NCBI RefSeq assembly: GCF_001544295.1
Contig: NZ_BCQF01000010.1
Coordinates: forward strand, 1-64,000
Length of the DNA stretch: 64,000 bases
Direction: 5' to 3'
Origin: Enterococcus pseudoavium NBRC 100491
GTDB taxonomy: Bacteria > Bacillota > Bacilli > Lactobacillales > Enterococcaceae
Positions 1 to 8,186 of this stretch are shown piece after piece. The notes under the pieces are model-generated. The model was not told where the DNA came from. It saw only the letters and a program-made list of their open reading frames with translations, and searched no databases. How positions within the stretch are numbered: the first letter of the stretch is position 1; the number at the start of each line of letters is the position of its first letter. A program made the position numbers and the translations under genes.

Positions 1-20
1 TTCTTTTTTCACACAGAGTA

Positions 21-992
21 TCAATTATTTACACTAAATTTTTTTAACGCTTGAATTTGGATCTGTTGCATGAATCTAGTTACTTGAGTTTTATCGATTG
101 TACCATTCGTTTCAAATAAGGAATTTGACATACCACAAGCCATTGCGTATTTGATTGCATCGGCGACAGAAAATCCTTGGCTGATAGCAAACGCCATTCC
201 GCCAACCGTTGAATCACCACAACCAGTAGTATTGACGATCTCGATTTCAGGAATTTGAATATCGTAGAAAGCCTCTCCACGTTTCACTAGAGCACCATCA
301 CCACCTTGTGAAATCATGATAGTCTCAATATTATCAAAAAGTGGCTGTTCTAAAGCAGTAATTAATTCTTCTGTTGAGTGGATCTTTTGCCCAATCAGTT
401 CTTCTAATTCGTGAGTATTCGGTTTAATGAAGCTTGGACGAATAGAAGTTTGTGATAAAACGTTTTCTAATTGTTTTCCGGAAATATCCATCAATATTGG
501 GAATTCTTCCCCCACGAGGGCGCGAATAAATGCTAGAAGTTCAGCGTGGAAGAATTGATTATCTGAATTCACTGAGCCAGAGATACAAATGACATCGATT
601 GGGTATCTTTTTATAAGAGTCGCAACATGTTCAAAGAAAAGTTGTTCATTTTTTGAAGAAAGGTAGAGTCCTTTTTCCACTAGTTCGGTATGAGTATTTT
701 CATCATGCATGATAGTGATGGCATTGCGAGAATTTCCTTCGACTGTGAGAAATTCTAATTGATAGCATTTTTCAGCAATCAAAGTATCTAAAATCATCTT
801 ACCGACAGGGCCGCCTAAAATACCAGTCAAAACTACTTTTTCACCGGATTTAGCAATCACTCGGCCGGCGTTGATGCCTTTTCCACCAATCGATGTATGA
901 GGATTTTCAACTCGATTAACTTCGTCCAAAGTTAAAGACGACACAAGGTAGTTGTAATCCATCGAAGGGTTCAAAGTAATTGTTAAAATCAT
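21..992 (-). CDS. PfkB-family sugar-phosphate kinase (1-phosphofructokinase / tagatose-6-phosphate kinase type)
   Basis: A 323-aa cytoplasmic ribokinase-fold kinase that should phosphorylate a ketose phosphate to the bisphosphate with ATP. The N-terminus MILTITLNPSMDYNY and the Gly-rich stretch IGGKGINAGRVI (about residues 37-48) mark the LacC/FruK branch; the anion-hole motif NTTGCGDSTVGG near residue 255 contains the catalytic Asp. Its ATG overlaps the stop of the upstream DeoR gene by 4 bp (989-992), so the two are translationally coupled. It lies divergent to a galactitol-type PTS and a class II aldolase, suggesting it acts in the same pathway. It is a paralogue of the lacC product at 17050. 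The exact substrate cannot be read from the sequence. Confidence 0.85.
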   Translation of the reverse strand: MILTITLNPSMDYNYLVSSLTLDEVNRVENPHTSIGGKGINAGRVIAKSGEKVVLTGILGGPVGKMILDTLIAEKCYQLEFLTVEGNSRNAITIMHDENTHTELVEKGLYLSSKNEQLFFEHVATLIKRYPIDVICISGSVNSDNQFFHAELLAFIRALVGEEFPILMDISGKQLENVLSQTSIRPSFIKPNTHELEELIGQKIHSTEELITALEQPLFDNIETIMISQGGDGALVKRGEAFYDIQIPEIEIVNTTGCGDSTVGGMAFAISQGFSVADAIKYAMACGMSNSLFETNGTIDKTQVTRFMQQIQIQALKKFSVNN

Positions 993-1750
993 TCCACTTC
1001 CTCCTTAATAATCTTAGTAAATGAGCTGTAGTATTCACAAGCAGTATCAGAGAGTTGATCGTCGGTAACCAAATAATCTACATCTGATAGAGAATAGAAG
1101 GTATAAACATCGGAACGATTAAATTTAGAACTATCTGCTACGACGCATTTTTTGCGCGAATGCTTAAAGGCAACACGTTGAATTGACCCTTCAATTGAAT
1201 TTGCAGTAGTCACGTTATTATCAAAAACCCCATTAGTTGCCGCAAAAGCAATATCAATATTTAAGTTATCAAAGCTTTTTTCCGCAATTTCACCATAAAA
1301 CTCTTCAGTCGTTCGTGAAAATTCACCTCCGGTCAACAGCACCCGATAATCCGTGTTATATATCAGATAATTAAAGGCCAACAAACTGTTTGTGATCACA
1401 AATAAGTTTGCTTTATTTATTTCCGGCAAAGCATGAAGCATAGTTGTCCCAGCTCCGATATAGATCGTATCGTTGTCAGAAATGATGCTATTCATTACTT
1501 TTCCAATGTATTTTTTTTTAGTTACATTAGTATCAATTTTTTCTTGAGTAGAAAGTTCTTGTTCGATTTTTTCAAGTTTTTGGGCACCCCCGTAAATTTT
1601 TACTAATAAAAATTTTTCCGCTAATTCGTTAATGTCTCGGCGGATCGTCATATCAGAAACATCTAAAGTAGAAGATATTTCTGAAATGGATAAATAGTCA
1701 TTCTGATTTACTAAATCTAAAATTTTTTCTTGTCGTTCTTTCTTTAACAT
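989..1750 (-). CDS. DeoR/GlpR-family transcriptional repressor
   Basis: A 253-aa regulator with the standard DeoR layout: an N-terminal winged helix (about 1-60, VSDMTIRRDINEL recognition helix) and a sugar-phosphate sensing domain with IYIGAGTTMLHAL and the ITNSLLAFNYL loop. It is first in a two-gene minus-strand operon with the PfkB kinase and diverges from the PTS operon that starts at 2039. The 290-bp intergenic region carries repeated TTAACAAA boxes, the likely operators. The effector is probably a phosphorylated intermediate of the locus. Confidence 0.88.
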   Translation of the reverse strand: MLKKERQEKILDLVNQNDYLSISEISSTLDVSDMTIRRDINELAEKFLLVKIYGGAQKLEKIEQELSTQEKIDTNVTKKKYIGKVMNSIISDNDTIYIGAGTTMLHALPEINKANLFVITNSLLAFNYLIYNTDYRVLLTGGEFSRTTEEFYGEIAEKSFDNLNIDIAFAATNGVFDNNVTTANSIEGSIQRVAFKHSRKKCVVADSSKFNRSDVYTFYSLSDVDYLVTDDQLSDTACEYYSSFTKIIKEEVE

Positions 1751-1828
1751 AAAATCACCTCACATCAGTAAGCTCTTACAATTATTTCTAGTTGATCAAA
1801 TTGCTATAACCTATTAATAACATTTTGA

Positions 1829-2003
1829 TTAACAAAAAGCAAGGAAGAAATGTTCGTTTGTGTTAAAGTTTGTTAATATAGGGGGGAGCTCGTAAATGAA
1901 AAATTCATTATATTTAAAAATAAACAAAAAGAAAGCGTTGACAAAAGGTGTATACGGTTGTATATTGACATTGTAAAACAAATGTTAACAAAGATTAACA
2001 AAA
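1829..2003. promoter_or_regulatory. Candidate DeoR operator boxes (TTAACAAA)
   Basis: TTAACAAAA occurs at 1829-1837, its reverse complement TTTGTTAA at 1869-1876, and two head-to-tail copies lie at 1985-1993 and 1995-2003, 10 bp apart, one helical turn. The last pair sits between the -10 at 1961 and the PTS IIA start, a repressor position. Assignment to the adjacent DeoR protein is inferred from position. Confidence 0.5.
1930..1966 (+). promoter_or_regulatory. SigA promoter of the first PTS operon, overlapped by a cre site
   Basis: The -35 TTGACA at 1938-1943 and -10 TATATT at 1961-1966 are separated by 17 bp. AGAAAGCGTTGACA at 1930-1943 fits the CcpA consensus TGWAANCGNTNWCA with a single mismatch and covers the -35, so catabolite repression is expected. 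Confidence 0.7.
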
Positions 2004-2038
2004 TATCTCAAAAAATTTGAGGAAGGAGCGAAGCGTTC

Positions 2039-2497
2039 GTGGATTACAAAGAAATGTTTGATAATCAATTAATCAGTCTTGATGTGGAAGGAGAAAATGA
2101 AGAAGAAGTCTTCCAAAAAGTTGCAACGCATTTAAAAAAACTTGGTTTTGTGAATGAAGGATATCTGGGAGGTATAACTACTAGAGAGCAAAAATTTCCA
2201 ACAGGTTTAATCACTCAGTACTTAAATATTGCGCTACCTCATTCTGATCCAGAGTATGTAGAAAAACCATTTGTTTATATTGCACGTTTAAAGAACGAAG
2301 TGAAGGTAAAACAAATGGGGGACAGTCAAGAAATGGGTGTAAAAAACTTATTCTTTCTAGGAATTAAAGACCCTAAAGAGCAAGTTGGGTTACTACAAGC
2401 TTTTATGGAGTTGTTTATGAAAGAGGACTTTGTTTCTACTTATATAGAAGAAAAGGATAAAAAGAAAATTTATCAATTATTTACCGATAACATTTAG
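2039..2497 (+). CDS. PTS galactitol-type EIIA component
   Basis: A 152-aa cytoplasmic EIIA of the fructose/mannitol/galactitol fold. The phosphorylatable His lies in the motif NIALPHSDPEYV (about residue 68). It takes phosphate from HPr and passes it to the IIB encoded next. The GTG start at 2039 is preceded by GGAAGGAG at 2021-2028. First gene of a five-gene operon (IIA, IIB, IIC, small membrane protein, aldolase). Confidence 0.88.
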   Translation: MDYKEMFDNQLISLDVEGENEEEVFQKVATHLKKLGFVNEGYLGGITTREQKFPTGLITQYLNIALPHSDPEYVEKPFVYIARLKNEVKVKQMGDSQEMGVKNLFFLGIKDPKEQVGLLQAFMELFMKEDFVSTYIEEKDKKKIYQLFTDNI

Positions 2498-2541
2498 AAA
2501 ATAAAAAATTAACTATATTAGAAAAGTTGGAGGAAATTAAG

Positions 2542-2841
2542 ATGAAAAATAGACTAATTGTTGCATGCGGAAGTGGAGTAGCTACAAGCCAAACGATTGC
2601 TAGTAAAATTGCAGGAATGTTTGAGGACGATGGGATTGATTTTCCAGTAGAAGCAGTTGATTACAAATCGATTCAAAATGAACTACCGTCTACTGGAATC
2701 TATGTTTATGTTGCTCAACCTGATGATGAGGTGCTGGAAAAAGCTGAAGAGTTAAATGTAAAGGTTTTCCCGGGCATTCCATTTTTAACAGGAATGGGTG
2801 CTGATCAAATTTACGATGATATCAAAGCCTTAGTCGATTAA
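2542..2841 (+). CDS. PTS galactitol-type EIIB component
   Basis: A 99-aa EIIB with the phosphocysteine P-loop VACGSGVATSQT at the N-terminus. The ATG at 2542 is chosen over an upstream in-frame TTG (2527) because the GGAGGA at 2529-2534 is then correctly spaced; the TTG would overlap its own ribosome site. It lies 44 bp after IIA and 29 bp before IIC and is a paralogue of the IIB at 14160. Confidence 0.9.
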   Translation: MKNRLIVACGSGVATSQTIASKIAGMFEDDGIDFPVEAVDYKSIQNELPSTGIYVYVAQPDDEVLEKAEELNVKVFPGIPFLTGMGADQIYDDIKALVD

Positions 2842-2870
2842 AAAAGACAGTAAAATAAGTAAAGAAAGAA

Positions 2871-4271
2871 GTGGAAAACGTGCAAATATTTCAAGACATT
2901 ATCAATTATATTTTAGGATTGGGTTCAGCTATTTTTGTTCCATTGATTATTTTGATCTTAGGTCTTATTGCTGGAATGAAGTTCAAAAAAGCTTTCATGT
3001 CAGCGATTACCTTAGGGATTGCCTTTACTGGGATGTCGATGGTCATCGGTTTTATGTCCAATGCGGTAAGCCCGGCATCAGAAGCATTAGCTAAAAATAC
3101 CGGCCTTAATTTACCTGCTCTAGACTTAGGTTGGACGGGTGCTGCTAGTATCACTTGGTCTTGGTCTTATGCATTTGTCTTTTTCGCAGTCGTTCTTGGT
3201 GTGAACTTCATCATGTTGATCTTGAATTGGACGAAAACCTTGAATGTTGATATGTGGAATGTTTGGGGCAAGGCTTTAACTGCGTATTTAGTTTATTTTA
3301 TTAGCGGAAGTTTAATCGCAGGGTTTGTTACAGCTATTGTACAAGTCATTTTAGAGTTGAAAATGGGTGATATGTTCCAACGACATATCGAAGATTTAAC
3401 GGGTATTCCATTGGTAACGGTTACGCATTTAATGAATATCTCTGCTGTATTATTGTTACCGATTAATGTAATCATGGATAAAATTCCTTTCCTTAATAGA
3501 CGGGCGGATACTAAGGCTTTGAAGAAAAAAATCGGTGTCTTTTCTGAAAATTCCGTGATGGGTTTCATCATTGGATTGGGTTTAGGGCTTGCTGCGGCAT
3601 ACGGTGTTTCTGGCTCATTGAATTTAGCTATCCAAATCGCCACGGCGATGGCGTTATTCCCAATGATTTCAAAAATGTTTATGCAGTCGCTTTCTCCTTT
3701 GGCTGATGCGATGTCTGAAATGATGAAAAAACGCTTTAAAGATCGTGAAGTATATATCGGGTTAGATTGGCCGGTATTAGCCGGTCGTTCTGAAATCTGG
3801 GTGACAGCGATTTTATTAGTACCAGTATTTATCGGTTATGCGATTATTTTACCAGGCAATGCCGTATTACCATTGGCTGGAATCATCAACTACTCAATCG
3901 CAGTGGGTGGCTTGTTATTGACAGGCGGGAATTTAGCTAGAATGTTGATCATGGGTGTAATCTCAATGCCTATCTATCTTTATGCAGCGACATACTTGAC
4001 GCCCATTTTAACAGGGTTAGCTGATCAAACTGGTGCGGTCGAAGGTATTAAAAAAGGTCAACAAATCACTTGGTCATCAATTGAAGGACCAGAATTCCGA
4101 ATCTTGTTTGCGGAAGCTTTTAAAGGGAATATTCTAGCCATCGTAGGGGCAGTCATCTTTGTAGCAATGTTTGTTTGGTTATACAAATATATGAACAAAG
4201 CAAAAGTTCCTAGTCAAAGATATGAAGAAACAACGACAAAAAAAGTTAGCGGAGTAAAAGTTGCGAGCTAA
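2871..4271 (+). CDS. PTS galactitol-type EIIC membrane permease
   Basis: A 466-aa polytopic permease of the GatC family, about 10-12 hydrophobic segments, that translocates and phosphorylates the substrate with IIA and IIB. Recognisable blocks are the N-terminal LGSAIFVPLIILILGLIAG and the central EVYIGLDWPVLAGRSEIW loop, also present in the paralogue at 12585. The start is a GTG at 2871; a GTG at 2880 is an alternative with a similar ribosome site. The substrate is unknown and need not be galactitol. Confidence 0.87.
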   Translation: MENVQIFQDIINYILGLGSAIFVPLIILILGLIAGMKFKKAFMSAITLGIAFTGMSMVIGFMSNAVSPASEALAKNTGLNLPALDLGWTGAASITWSWSYAFVFFAVVLGVNFIMLILNWTKTLNVDMWNVWGKALTAYLVYFISGSLIAGFVTAIVQVILELKMGDMFQRHIEDLTGIPLVTVTHLMNISAVLLLPINVIMDKIPFLNRRADTKALKKKIGVFSENSVMGFIIGLGLGLAAAYGVSGSLNLAIQIATAMALFPMISKMFMQSLSPLADAMSEMMKKRFKDREVYIGLDWPVLAGRSEIWVTAILLVPVFIGYAIILPGNAVLPLAGIINYSIAVGGLLLTGGNLARMLIMGVISMPIYLYAATYLTPILTGLADQTGAVEGIKKGQQITWSSIEGPEFRILFAEAFKGNILAIVGAVIFVAMFVWLYKYMNKAKVPSQRYEETTTKKVSGVKVAS

Positions 4272-4301
4272 GTAAGTAGAGTGAAGGAGAGAAAAAAACA
4301 A

Positions 4302-4568
4302 ATGGGGAATAAAAAGGAAAATAAAGAAAAGACCAAGTGGTTGTTTATTCTATTTCTGGCGATCGTTAGTTTTATTCTAGCCTTCACGACACAACAACTG
4401 ATTTTCAATCTAATTGCGATCGTCTTGGCTATCTTCGTTTATAAATACGGCAATCCTGTTCTTTTCAAAGAATACGATGAGCGCCGCAAACAAAAATATC
4501 AAGCAGCGATGCAAGTACGAGAAGCGGCGCAGACCGCGATTACTAGTAAAAAGATATTCAAAAAATAG
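4302..4568 (+). CDS. Small two-TM membrane protein of the PTS operon, function unknown
   Basis: An 88-aa protein with a Lys/Glu-rich N-terminus, two adjacent hydrophobic segments (about residues 15-50) and a charged, Arg/Lys-rich C-terminal tail. The ATG at 4302 follows AAGGAGAG at 4284-4291; an upstream GTG at 4281 would cover that ribosome site. It sits between IIC and the aldolase, so it is probably co-expressed. I recognise no family. Confidence 0.6.
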   Translation: MGNKKENKEKTKWLFILFLAIVSFILAFTTQQLIFNLIAIVLAIFVYKYGNPVLFKEYDERRKQKYQAAMQVREAAQTAITSKKIFKK

Positions 4569-4585
4569 AAAAGGTGGTCTCGATT

Positions 4586-5338
4586 ATGTCAGACGGACGA
4601 ATGATTTTTGAAAGAGAACGTGAAGATTTAGCGCGGATTGTAAAACTAATTTTTAATAGAAAGAATACCAATGTTGCTGGTGGAAATTTTTCATTCAAAA
4701 CCATCGATGAAAAGGGAAAAGAATACATTATTATGACCCCAACGATGATGTCAGAAGCCTATCTAGGCGAAGTTTCACCTGCCCAGATTTTAGTAGTAGA
4801 GCCGCACACGCGTAAAGTGATCGACGGTGTGGGGAGCTTGACTCGGGAAATTAATTTACATGAAGCGGTCTATGATACCAATCCTGAAATTCGTGCGGTA
4901 TTGCACGCTCATGCCCCAAACTCAATGTTTTGGGCAACGGCTGGTTTGGACATGCCAAACTTAACCGAAGCGACTCAGAAAATCGGTTATGTTCCAGTAC
5001 TTGATTTTGAACCAAACTGTTCACCAGAGCTGGCAGATTTAGTTTCGAGCTATATGGAAAAAGAGCAATTAGATATTCCTAACATGCTGTTGTTAAACAG
5101 TCACGGCGTCTTGATCAGTACACCTGGTCAAACGGGAATTGAAGCGATCCATAAAGCACTTCAAATCCTTGATACAACTGAATGGAATGCTGAAATTGCC
5201 TATAAGCAAACGATTTTTCAATCGTTAGGGCTATTGGATGGTTATTATTCAAAAGGTAAGCAAGTCGGAACAATCGACGATTTAAAAAATCATCATCCAA
5301 TTTACAGTCGTGAAGAAATTTTTGCTGGTGGTGATTAA
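4586..5338 (+). CDS. Class II (FucA/AraD-type) aldolase
   Basis: A 250-aa zinc-dependent aldolase/epimerase-fold protein. Metal ligands are visible in HAHAP (about residue 110) and NSHG (about residue 173), and a conserved acidic residue in LTREINLHEAVY. Members cleave ketose-1-phosphates to DHAP and an aldehyde (L-fuculose-1-phosphate aldolase) or epimerise pentulose-5-phosphates. The ATG at 4586 is preceded by AAGGTGG at 4571-4577. As last gene of the PTS operon it is probably the carbon-cleaving step for the imported substrate. Confidence 0.8.
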   Translation: MSDGRMIFEREREDLARIVKLIFNRKNTNVAGGNFSFKTIDEKGKEYIIMTPTMMSEAYLGEVSPAQILVVEPHTRKVIDGVGSLTREINLHEAVYDTNPEIRAVLHAHAPNSMFWATAGLDMPNLTEATQKIGYVPVLDFEPNCSPELADLVSSYMEKEQLDIPNMLLLNSHGVLISTPGQTGIEAIHKALQILDTTEWNAEIAYKQTIFQSLGLLDGYYSKGKQVGTIDDLKNHHPIYSREEIFAGGD

Positions 5339-5407
5339 TAAAAATAAGTTGCCACAATAAAAATGGCTTATTGAAGAAGTTCTTTCCGAAATATCATTTA
5401 TTCAGAA

Positions 5408-5443
5408 AAGAAGTGTGACAAGATTCTTGTCACACTTCTTTTT
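5408..5443. terminator. Bidirectional rho-independent terminator
   Basis: AAGTGTGACAAG (5411-5422) pairs with CTTGTCACACTT (5426-5437) over a 3-nt loop. An A-run before and T-run after let it serve both the aldolase gene (+) and the convergent reductase gene (-). Confidence 0.85.
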
Positions 5444-6316
5444 TCATAGGCTATGCCAATCAAAGTCTCGCAAGCATTCAGCAACATCGTTTTCAAATGT
5501 CGAGATAGAGATGCCTTGTTCGGCGATTTTATCGGTTGCTAATGTCAACTTACGAAAGCGTTCAGCGTAGCGCTCGTGATCAGGACGAATGTACTGATCA
5601 ATACTTTTCTCATCAAAACCAAGTGTTGTAGCGATATATTTTGCCGCCTCGTAAGTTGAGCTTTTGTTTTGGCTGGAGAAGTGATAGATTCCTGCGGGTA
5701 ATCCACTGATTTTATCGAACTGCTCGGCTAATTTTTTAGCATAAGTCATTCCCCGGACTTCATTGACAGTGAATTTGGTTGGTCGCTGATAAAACAGGGC
5801 ATTCATCACCTGTTTGATAATGTTCGGACTGCTTTTGATGCCCGGATAAGAAAGACCCATCATCCATGACAATCGGAGGATGACCGCATCCAGTTGATTT
5901 TCTAGCAAAAAATTTTCAACTTCGATTTTTTGCTGACCATAGAGTGAGGTACTAGCGACGGGCGTTTCTTCGGTATAAGGGTCACGATCTAAACGATTAT
6001 TAAAGACTTGTTCGGTACTCAAAAAAATAAAGCGGGCCTTTTTTTGTTGGCAAATTTTAGCGATATTGATGGCACTTTCAGTGTTGACTTTATGAGTATT
6101 CCTTGGATTTTCCTCGCAGTCTGCAGTTTGTGTACGTGCTCCGGCATGAAAGACCATATCAAATTCTAGTTCTTCGAAAAACTGCGTGACGGCTTCTGGT
6201 TGAGCGAGGTCAATATCCTTACGAGTGACTGGGATAAAATCAAACTCCTCATGATTGATGGTTTGAATGAGGGAGGCTAGATAGCCATTGGCGCCGGTAA
6301 TAGCGATTTTTTTCAT
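5444..6316 (-). CDS. RmlD-like NAD(P)-dependent sugar reductase (SDR superfamily)
   Basis: A 290-aa extended short-chain dehydrogenase. The N-terminal Rossmann motif TGANGYLAS and a Ser/Tyr-x3-Lys active site (STSLYGQQKIEVENF, about residues 128-142) are visible. The closest family is dTDP-4-dehydrorhamnose reductase RmlD, but no rhamnose genes lie nearby. It follows the deoC-like gene by 8 bp and is thus co-transcribed with it from the operator-bearing divergent promoter near 7060. A role in reducing a sugar or aldehyde of the same catabolic route is inferred. Confidence 0.75.
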   Translation of the reverse strand: MKKIAITGANGYLASLIQTINHEEFDFIPVTRKDIDLAQPEAVTQFFEELEFDMVFHAGARTQTADCEENPRNTHKVNTESAINIAKICQQKKARFIFLSTEQVFNNRLDRDPYTEETPVASTSLYGQQKIEVENFLLENQLDAVILRLSWMMGLSYPGIKSSPNIIKQVMNALFYQRPTKFTVNEVRGMTYAKKLAEQFDKISGLPAGIYHFSSQNKSSTYEAAKYIATTLGFDEKSIDQYIRPDHERYAERFRKLTLATDKIAEQGISISTFENDVAECLRDFDWHSL

Positions 6317-6324
6317 AGTTCCCC

Positions 6325-7026
6325 CTAGATGGTGATTGTTCCGTCGACGGCTTCTTTTTTCAACGCCTCAATGATTGCAATGCCGGAGCTAGTTCCGATG
6401 CGTTCAGCTCCACAGGCGATCATTTGTTTGAAAGTTTCAGCGTCACGAATCCCGCCAGCCGCTTTCACTTTCACTTCTGGACCAACATGAGCTTTCATTA
6501 ATTTGACATCCTCAAATGTAGCACCAGTGGGAGCGAAACCGGTCGAAGTTTTGATGAAATCTGGTTTAACTATTTTAGCAATCCCGCACAAAGTAATTTT
6601 TTCTTGATCTGTTAAATAAGCATTTTCAAAAATAACTTTTGAAACGACTTTGTCGGCGCGACAAATCGCCACAATTTTTTTCATTTCATCCGTTAGATAA
6701 TCCCAATTTTGCTCCTTAACTTCCGTGATATTCACAACATAGTCGATTTCAGTAGCGCCGTTTTTGATCGCATCCTGCGTCTCGGCGATTTTTGCTTCAA
6801 TCGATGTTTGACCTAGTGGGAAGCTGATGGCCGCACCGACATTGATATCTGTACCGGCTAAAACTTCGCTGCATAATTCTGATTGGACTTGATTGATTGC
6901 CACCATTTTAAAATGATAGTCTTTGGCTTCCATGCATAAAAGGCGAATATCCGCTTTTGTTGCATAAGGCTTCAAGTTTGTGTGATCAATAAAACGGGCA
7001 AGTTGATCGATTGTGTAAGTCGTCAT
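6325..7026 (-). CDS. deoC: Deoxyribose-phosphate aldolase (DeoC family, divergent)
   Basis: A 233-aa class I aldolase of the TIM-barrel DERA family; the Schiff-base Lys lies in [13 protein letters not shown] (about residue 160) and a second active-site Lys in [12 protein letters not shown]. The classical reaction is 2-deoxyribose-5-phosphate to glyceraldehyde-3-phosphate and acetaldehyde. Some DeoC signatures differ ([12 protein letters not shown] where VKVIIET is common; VAINQVQ at strand 2), and no nucleoside-catabolism gene (deoB, pdp, deoD) is near. It is first in an operon with the RmlD-like reductase and diverges from a mannose-type PTS, so a different deoxy-sugar phosphate is possible. 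Confidence 0.8.
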   Translation of the reverse strand: MTTYTIDQLARFIDHTNLKPYATKADIRLLCMEAKDYHFKMVAINQVQSELCSEVLAGTDINVGAAISFPLGQTSIEAKIAETQDAIKNGATEIDYVVNITEVKEQNWDYLTDEMKKIVAICRADKVVSKVIFENAYLTDQEKITLCGIAKIVKPDFIKTSTGFAPTGATFEDVKLMKAHVGPEVKVKAAGGIRDAETFKQMIACGAERIGTSSGIAIIEALKKEAVDGTITI

Positions 7027-7041
7027 GTTAATTCCTCCTAA

Positions 7042-7088
7042 TATGTAATTACATAATTTATCATAGAGTAATTATCGGAAGATGTCAA
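7042..7088 (-). promoter_or_regulatory. deoC promoter with palindromic GntR operator
   Basis: Minus-strand -35 TTGACA (7083-7088) and -10 TATGAT (7060-7065) are 17 bp apart. The perfect 14-bp palindrome TATGTAATTACATA at 7042-7055 lies over the start of transcription. The same core TGTAATTACA recurs at 7159-7168 in the divergent promoter. Confidence 0.75.
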
Positions 7089-7112
7089 CGCAAAATTTAT
7101 ATAATTATTTGG

Positions 7113-7168
7113 TTGACAACGCTTTCTAAAGGAACTATTATTATGACATAAAATGATTTGTAATTACA
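7113..7168 (+). promoter_or_regulatory. Mannose-PTS promoter with palindromic GntR operator
   Basis: The -35 TTGACA (7113-7118) and -10 TATTAT (7136-7141) have a 17-bp spacer. The operator core TGTAATTACA at 7159-7168 lies just downstream of the start of transcription. TGACAACGCTTTCT at 7114-7127 is a degenerate cre over the -35. Confidence 0.72.
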
Positions 7169-7189
7169 TAAAAGGGAGGAGCGGTATTT

Positions 7190-7603
7190 TTGAAAGTGAT
7201 CATGACAAGTCACGGTGATTTTTGTTACGGAATTTTGAGTAGCTATCAGATGATTGCAGGGGAAAATCCTGATTTGCTTGCTATTAGCTTGACTGAAGCG
7301 GGAATTCAGGAATTTTCTTCACAGTTTGAAAAACAACTGGCTGCGCTTGAGTCAGAGGAACTCTTGATTCTAACAGATATTAAAGGGGGGACACCTTATA
7401 ACGAAGCCTACAAATATTATCTTTCTAACGAAGAGCATGTCCGCGTTGTAGCCGGTATGAATTTACCAATGGTGATTGAGGTAGGGATGAATTTGTCGAA
7501 CAGCAGCTTGGGTAAGTTATACGAGATGGCAATTGAAGCAGGACAGCAAGGGATCGAGGGTGCTGCCAACGAAGAAGACCAAGAAAATGATCTGGATTTT
7601 TAA
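7190..7603 (+). CDS. PTS mannose-family EIIA component
   Basis: A 137-aa EIIA-Man. The phosphorylated His is in the N-terminal MTSHGDFCYG, and LLILTDIKGGTPYNEA matches the family's dimer region. The TTG start at 7190 is supported by AAAGGGAGGA at 7171-7180. First gene of a six-gene run (IIA, IIB, IIC, IID, manA, gntR). Confidence 0.9.
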   Translation: MKVIMTSHGDFCYGILSSYQMIAGENPDLLAISLTEAGIQEFSSQFEKQLAALESEELLILTDIKGGTPYNEAYKYYLSNEEHVRVVAGMNLPMVIEVGMNLSNSSLGKLYEMAIEAGQQGIEGAANEEDQENDLDF

Positions 7604-7634
7604 TTAAATGATATTTACTTAGGAGGAATTACAA

Positions 7635-8132
7635 ATGACGATTACACTAGCACGGATTGACGACCGAGTAATTCATGGACAAACGACTACCAGATGGACG
7701 AAAGCACGTCCAGTACAAGGGATTTTAGTCGTTGGAGATGACATCGCTCAAGATGAGTTAAGAAAGAAGGTGTTGAAGGCTGCGGCAGGAAATTTGAAAC
7801 TGGGAGTTTATACAACTGAACAAGCGGTGGAGAGTGTACCAAAGGGTAAAAATTCTTCCAAGGATTTCTTTTTGATCAGTAATTCGCCGCAAACGTTTGC
7901 GGAATTGGTCCGTTTAGGAGTCGATTTTGGTAGAAAATTGAACGTAGGACCGATGAACACTCGCGAAGGAGCGGTCGTACTTGGCCGTACCGTTGCAATT
8001 GATGAAAAGGATTATGCGGCGTTTGAATATATGAATCAACAGGGGATTGAGATTGGTTTTCAGCTTTTGCCGGATGATGATATCAAACCATGGAAAACCA
8101 TGAAAGAAAAGTATGAATCATTATCAAAATAG
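7635..8132 (+). CDS. PTS mannose-family EIIB component
   Basis: A 165-aa EIIB of the mannose/sorbose family; the phosphoacceptor His lies in RIDDRVIHGQTTTRW (about residue 15). It transfers phosphate from IIA to the sugar bound by IIC/IID. It is preceded by AGGAGG and follows IIA by 31 bp. Confidence 0.92.
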   Translation: MTITLARIDDRVIHGQTTTRWTKARPVQGILVVGDDIAQDELRKKVLKAAAGNLKLGVYTTEQAVESVPKGKNSSKDFFLISNSPQTFAELVRLGVDFGRKLNVGPMNTREGAVVLGRTVAIDEKDYAAFEYMNQQGIEIGFQLLPDDDIKPWKTMKEKYESLSK

Positions 8133-8186
8133 TAAGTTTTTATTTTGTTGATTGAATAAAAAGACGAAATTTTAGGAGGAATGGAT

